NCBI GenBank assembly: GCA_029204225.1 | Contig: MU831567.1 | Coordinates: 64,001 to 102,159, forward strand | Direction of reading: 5' to 3' | Origin: Diphasiastrum complanatum | Lineage: Eukaryota > Streptophyta > Lycopodiopsida > Lycopodiales > Lycopodiaceae | DNA: 38,159 bases | Shown: one piece after another, positions 30,763 to 38,159 of the stretch | Layout of the letters: each line of letters starts with the position of its first letter | How positions within the stretch are numbered: position 1 is the stretch's first letter | The notes under the pieces: generated by a model | Told to the model about the DNA's origin: nothing | The model's input: the letters and a program-made list of their open reading frames with translations, nothing else | The model's database searches: none | Translations under genes and position numbers: made by a program

Positions 30763-31787
30763 TGTTGGATTATTCTCCTTCTTACTAATGGAATAATCGG
30801 TTTTAATCCTCATCCATTGTTTATCCAGTTCTGGGATTTTTTTGTGTCTTTACAAGGTTTGCAGCATTACAAGTGTTTTTACACAGTCTGCAAAAATACA
30901 CGGAGTTTGACAACAATGTTGCATTTTTTTGCTTGTCAAGAATTACGAGTAAAATTACAATGTTGTAGTTTTCGCATTTTAGCGACGTTGTCGCTTGTCG
31001 GTTTTACTAGTAAATATGTAGACACATTTTTCGCATTTTTCCAAAGTGCCTCAAATGTTAAGGAAATGACTCTGGCAAAGTGTGGGGCTACCCCAATGAG
31101 ATTTAAGGACACTGTCGAATTTTTCACAAAAACGTAACACTATCGCCTGTGGCAGTTTTAGTTCATTTCTATAGAGTGACAGTTTTAGTTCATTTATGCA
31201 TATGACCAATTTTCACCGCTTATCAACAATCAATTTTTGAGAAGGAACTGGATGAATGCTAGTGGACACCAGCCAACTGGCAATCACATTTGACGACCTA
31301 ATTACTTAGTATAAATCAGTTGTTCGGTTGTTAGCTCTTTATCAAGCTTTCAAGCTTGAACTCTCTTGAACATTCTAGCTCAGTCTTTTAGAGATTTATT
31401 TTACAATTGCTATTGCAGAGCTACTTATTATCAAACTTATTCTCAGTTACTCACAGACAGCTTAGAGTGCACGATTTCTATCCGCTATTGTCTTGTGCTC
31501 ATTAGCATCTGTTTTTTGCTTTTCCTGAATCAATACTATCTTCTGTTTTTTATTGCGTTCAGTATATGCATGCATCTTTGTATTGCTTTTGTAACTGATA
31601 GAAATTATCTGAGAATTCAATACCTTATGTTTGGCTACGTAATCACTTAGTATCTAGTGATTTCAAAGTTAGTTGCTAACGATTGAACGTGATTTTCATC
31701 ACTACTGCTTTGTTCAATTTTTGATAGGCATAGTCATGCATTGGAAGTAGGAGTTTCCACTACAATTTATCCATCCTATTCCCAATA
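30763..31787 (+). repeat. 3' LTR of the copia element
   Basis: 1025 bp from TGTTGGATTATTC to TTCCCAATA. It differs from the 5' LTR by many substitutions and by small deletions, including one of roughly 80 bp near 31325. Open frames within it (30817-31137, 31366-31650) are LTR sequence and not genes. Confidence 0.9.
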
Positions 31788-32010
31788 GACACCTGTCTTT
31801 CTCATTGTGCTAACTTGTGTGATTTTGTGTGGCGGGATGGTGGCAGGTACCAGTTGAATGTCTTGAAATTTGTTTCGCTTTACGATGTTTTTCTTTGAAG
31901 TACTATATGATTTCAGCTATGTTTTACCTTGTTGGATTATGAATAAAGGTTTTAAAAGGTTTGGTCTTGCTTTGGCAACAGGAGCTATGTGTTGTTAATC
32001 TCTCTCTTGT
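31788..32010 (+). repeat. Right target duplication and repeat unit A, right half
   Basis: Starts with GACAC (31788-31792), the right target duplication. It then continues repeat A: GGGATGGTGGCAGGTA, CAGTTG(A/G)ATGTCTTGAAA, TTGTTGGATTATGAATAAAG, AGGAGCTA and TGTTGT, ending in a short TCTCTCTC run. Each word recurs in order on the minus strand of 35572-35780. AATAAAG near the end suggests that the unit is a 3' end or LTR of something. Confidence 0.8.
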
Positions 32011-32085
32011 AGTTGCTCCCATGTTGGACCAGTGTGGGAGCCCTGTGTTTTGTGGGTTGTAGCTGACTGAACAACTAATTGGTTA

Positions 32086-32783
32086 TGTTGGAATTGGCAA
32101 TTTTTACCTTGTCTAAGAATAATCGACATGTGTGAGAGCCTGTCCACATGTGTGAAATGCAAGTGAAAATGTTCAGATCCATTGTACATAGCGTTCATAT
32201 GAGACAAATGCCATATTTAGTGATTGGTTGGCTTTTCGTTAGCTTGGCATCCAAAGTTTCTTTGGTCCCAAGTTCAAGCCTCCCTTGAAACCAAGATGCA
32301 TATTTAATAATTTGTACGATCTACTTCCTAGAATATAGAAATCTAGAAGGTCAACACTAGCTTCCAAATGATGATGTGGAAAATAAGTGGAATCCAAGCC
32401 AATATGGTACAATGAGTTATTCCACACATGATACAAGTGCTCAAGAGTTAGCTTACCACTTTTGTACATATGATCCATATTGGATCCTTTTAAAGTTGAT
32501 GATGTGAAGCATTGTTTTGGGAGCAAATTTGAATTTGCCACTTTCTTATGTATGATTGAAGTATGCAAATGATTCAAAAACTTGATGTAATAATTTCCTC
32601 AATTAGCAGGCTGTACACTCACTTTTTTTCACATGTGTGAGGTCGTGCTCACATGTTTTGATTATACTTTAGATTGTTCTTGCTTGGAAGTGCAAAAATT
32701 GTCAACAGATCAAATATCCAAGTTGCCAATCGCTCTCAAGGTCTATATAGATCCCATTAAGATCCATCTACTAATTTTTGACA
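32086..32783 (+). repeat. 5' LTR of the deletion-derivative copia
   Basis: 698 bp from TGTTGGAATT to TTTTTGACA, directly before a TGGTATCAGA primer site. It contains several copies of an ACATGTGTGA word. The minus-strand open frame at 32577-32239 lies within it and I do not regard it as a gene. Confidence 0.8.
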
Positions 32784-32793
32784 TGGTATCAGA
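32784..32793 (+). other. Primer binding site, initiator Met-tRNA type
   Basis: TGGTATCAGA follows the LTR end GACA at once, matching the first ten bases of the plant copia initiator-Met-tRNA site. The next bases (TCC) depart from it. Confidence 0.8.
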
Positions 32794-32950
32794 TCCAAGT
32801 CTAAGAGCATAGCTAATGATCAAGATCTCTTCAATTTGTAAAAAGCATTGGTGCTCAAATCAAGTTGAGAGAGGGCAGGTTTATTCAATTGATTACTCAA
32901 GTTTTGGAGTCCATATTTGTATGTGATCTACAGGTGTACTTCTCACACAT

Positions 32951-33579
32951 GTGAGAAGTTATAGTGCTAGTAAGCGAAGCCAATCTTTGCAAAATCCATT
33001 AGTTTGTCATTGGAAAAGTGCCAAGAAGGTGCTAAGATACATCTTGGCTACCAAAAATTTTGGCATAGTTTATCATGGAACTAATCTTGCTTTGAGAGCA
33101 TACTTGGATGCTGATTTTGCAGGTGACAAGGTGGACATAAACTCCACAAGTGCTTTTGCCGCCTTTCTTTGTGATAGTGTAGTAACTTGGTACAATTTCA
33201 CTTTCCTCAACCAAGTCAGAATACAAGGCCTTAACATCAACAACCAAGGAGGTCTTGTGGCTAAAGAGGCTGTTGGTGGAGCTACAAGTCATGGAGGCCG
33301 AGGAGGATCAGTCGTCTATTGTGACAACCAATCATCCCAAGCACTTGCAATCAATCCAACATTCCATGCAAAGAGCAAGCATATAGAGATTGCTCACCAT
33401 TTTAGGAGGGAGAAGGTTCAAACTAAGGAGATCAAGCTTTAACTTGTATCTTCAATAGATTGCCTAGCTAATATAATTACTAAAGCCTTGCCAAAGGTTT
33501 CATTTGTCAAGTTAAGATCAGCCTTAGGTGTTGTAGTTAGATGTACCATAGATGTATCAAGCTAGAAATTGAGGACGAG
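32951..33579 (+). pseudogene. Copia RNase H domain
   Basis: An open run of 163 codons (32951-33442) and continuation past a stop. It contains HWKSAKKVLRYILATKNFGI, the conserved start of copia RNase H, ALRAYLDADFAGDKVDINS (first Asp), VVTWYN, SVVYCDNQSSQALAINP and HAKSKHIEIAHHFRREKV. After a TAA at 33440, ANIITKALPKVSF and LRSALGVV complete the usual end. Part of the middle is altered (NQVRIQGLNINN, a Gly-rich stretch at GGRGGSV). A purine-rich tract (GAGGACGAG) then leads into the 3' LTR at 33580. Upstream RT is deleted. Confidence 0.85.
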
Positions 33580-33612
33580 TGTTGAATTCACAATTTTTAC
33601 CTTGTCTAAGTT

Positions 33613-34077
33613 AATTGCTTTGTACCTAGAACACCAAGGGAGAATACAATAGATGAAACCGTCCCAATCCAACCTAGATCCAATACCAATCTAGCCCTTG
33701 AGCAATCCAAGAGATGGGCATATCACAAGGGAAACACTTTATAGTCTGACAACATAACGGTTCAAAGACTTTCCATGATCCTCATGGACATGGGTGAGGG
33801 TATATACAGAGCATAGAGCCAACTCCACCGGCCCATGCACCAAATCCACATGCAAGCAATCTAACAAATCATGCCAATCAACGATGCATATCCACTATAT
33901 ATGGGTACCCCTAACCCATAGTAGCAAATATTCATGCAAAAGCATAATGCATGTACATCCTATCCCACACTAGAATGCAACACACATGCTAATACTGCAC
34001 GCAAGTGGTCACTGAACCCCATGGTCCTACACATCTACTATCCAACTTAGGTCTGATTCTTATGTCCAAGGCACCCC
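33613..34077 (-). other. Non-coding 3' region, possible LTR, of a chromovirus
   Basis: No gene. It lies downstream (on the minus strand) of a chromodomain remnant, so the 3' UTR and LTR of that element are expected here, but I could not place LTR ends or a polypurine tract. Confidence 0.35.
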
Positions 34078-34660
34078 CTATTGGTCCAAACCACCATTAG
34101 GGGACTTAAAGTTAGAGAAACTCCCCGTTAGATTACCTTCTAATTCCCATGAATCCTCATCATCAAAATGTCCTTTCCAAATGAACCGAATCCTCAATAA
34201 CCTCCCGATTATGCAATCGTTTGGTCCTCGTATCAAGTACCTTTTTAGAATCCGAAGAAATTTTTGTACATAAGTCTTCAAAAGAATCTAGACCTTTACC
34301 AAAACCAAGGTGATCCCCCTCATGTAAACTCACCATCAGTGACTAACATGGAACATAGGATGAACCTTGATCTCATCTGGCATATCCGATAAGCTAAAGA
34401 TCCAATCATTACCAAGTTTTATACAGTCTAGTATAATAAGCAAACAATTTGTAATGATTTCCAATAAGCATTACTTTAAAATCCTTTAGAATTCCAAGAT
34501 ATACCCAATCTCCAACTTGAAATCTTTTCAAATTACCAAAATGTCTGGCCCAATCTTGGGCACTTAGAATATTTTCAAGTGCTAACCATAGCATTTCTTG
34601 CATTTCTTTCTATGCTTGAAAGTAAGAGAATGTGAATGCTATAATTAATAGAATCACGTA
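34078..34660 (-). pseudogene. Ty3/gypsy chromovirus C-terminal remnant
   Basis: Two minus-strand open pieces. 34603-34409 reads LALENILSAQDWARHFGNLK followed by RFQVGDWVYLGIL, the conserved segment after the gypsy integrase core. 34281-34078 ends in IRFIWKGHFDDEDSWELEG, a chromodomain core with the expected aromatic residues and Glu/Asp-rich loop. The stretch between has stops. This is a second chromovirus, distinct from the one at 2.6-7.25 kb (its chromodomain core there reads YLVKWLRAPLIEASWE). Catalytic integrase, RT and protease are not recognisable upstream. Confidence 0.7.
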
Positions 34661-35382
<722 letters not shown>

Positions 35383-35448
35383 ATGCCTAGGTTGACAAAG
35401 GCTTCGGGGGCTCAAGCACCTACCCAAAGCTATTCGATCCCAATGTAG

Positions 35449-38159
<2,711 letters not shown>

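Larger units (their letters stand above)
25977..31787 (+). mobile_element. Complete Ty1/copia element with a third, internal LTR fragment
   Basis: A 5.8-kb element bounded by TGTTGG at both LTR starts and flanked by GACAC duplications. Order on the plus strand: LTR, primer site, gag, LTR fragment, integrase C-terminal end, RT, RNase H, polypurine tract, LTR. Protease and most of the integrase are absent, replaced by about 510 bp of LTR from the same family. Coding parts have many stops and frameshifts, so it cannot move on its own. The two outer LTRs differ by many substitutions and indels, so the insertion is old. Confidence 0.9.
32086..33612 (+). mobile_element. Deletion-derivative copia element
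   Basis: A compact copia derivative: LTR 32086-32783, primer site, about 800 bp of interior with only RNase H, a purine-rich tract and the first ~33 bp of the 3' LTR (TGTTGAATTCACAATTTTTAC at 33580, against TGTTGGAATTGGCAATTTTT at 32086). No gag, protease, integrase or RT. Beyond about 33612 the sequence is unrelated, so the 3' LTR is truncated. Confidence 0.85.

Noticed and set aside
32239-32577. Minus-strand 112-codon open frame
   Set aside because: It lies entirely inside an LTR and has no recognised motif.

Overview
This window reads as intergenic nuclear DNA from a land plant with a large, repeat-rich genome. The evidence is remnants of plant-type Ty1/copia and Ty3/gypsy (chromovirus) LTR retrotransposons in both orientations, initiator-Met-tRNA primer sites, a PIF/Harbinger remnant, long (GA)n/(CT)n arrays, a plant-style promoter with telo-box and TATA, and a gene with a 5'UTR intron. 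I cannot fix the clade from sequence alone.

Layout. 0-2.6 kb: broken copia pieces; a minus-strand piece (RT / LTR fragment / protease-integrase) meets a plus-strand integrase piece head to head. 2.6-7.25 kb: a minus-strand chromovirus with a clear 3' LTR, polypurine tract, protease, RT, RNase H, integrase and a chromodomain-like end, full of stops and frameshifts; no 5' LTR was found. 7.25-10.4 kb: AT-rich DNA without a supported gene. 10.4-11.6 kb: the best intact protein gene (162 aa, unrecognised) with promoter, 5'UTR intron and poly(A) signal. 11.6-12.9 kb: a local repeat cluster and featureless DNA. 12.9-13.6 kb: a minus-strand Harbinger/ALP1-type nuclease remnant. 13.65-15.2 kb: an unrecognised plus-strand ORF converging on a minus-strand ORF whose last 97 residues form a full, ungapped but strongly diverged histone H3 fold behind a basic, polyproline-rich tail. 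This is the most interesting object here. 15.2-22.4 kb: a plus-strand gypsy integrase, two blocks of one degenerate minisatellite, a probable LTR start, a long decayed coiled-coil/proline-rich coding stretch, and another LTR-like segment. 22.4-24.4 kb: a plus-strand copia remnant. 25.4-32.1 kb: a repeat unit ('A') interrupted by a complete 5.8 kb copia element with GACAC target duplications and a third, internal LTR fragment. 32.1-33.6 kb: a deletion derivative of another copia element that keeps only RNase H. 33.6-34.7 kb: a minus-strand chromovirus tail. 35.2-37.2 kb: three long GA/CT arrays and repeat unit 'B', an inverted relative of A that preserves the empty insertion site of the 5.8 kb element. 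37.2-38.2 kb: no gene seen.

Apart from the 162-aa gene and possibly the H3-like ORF, essentially all coding sequence is dead transposon. The recurring theme is element-into-repeat insertion followed by LTR recombination, deletion and mutation. There is no operon or pathway linking the genes.
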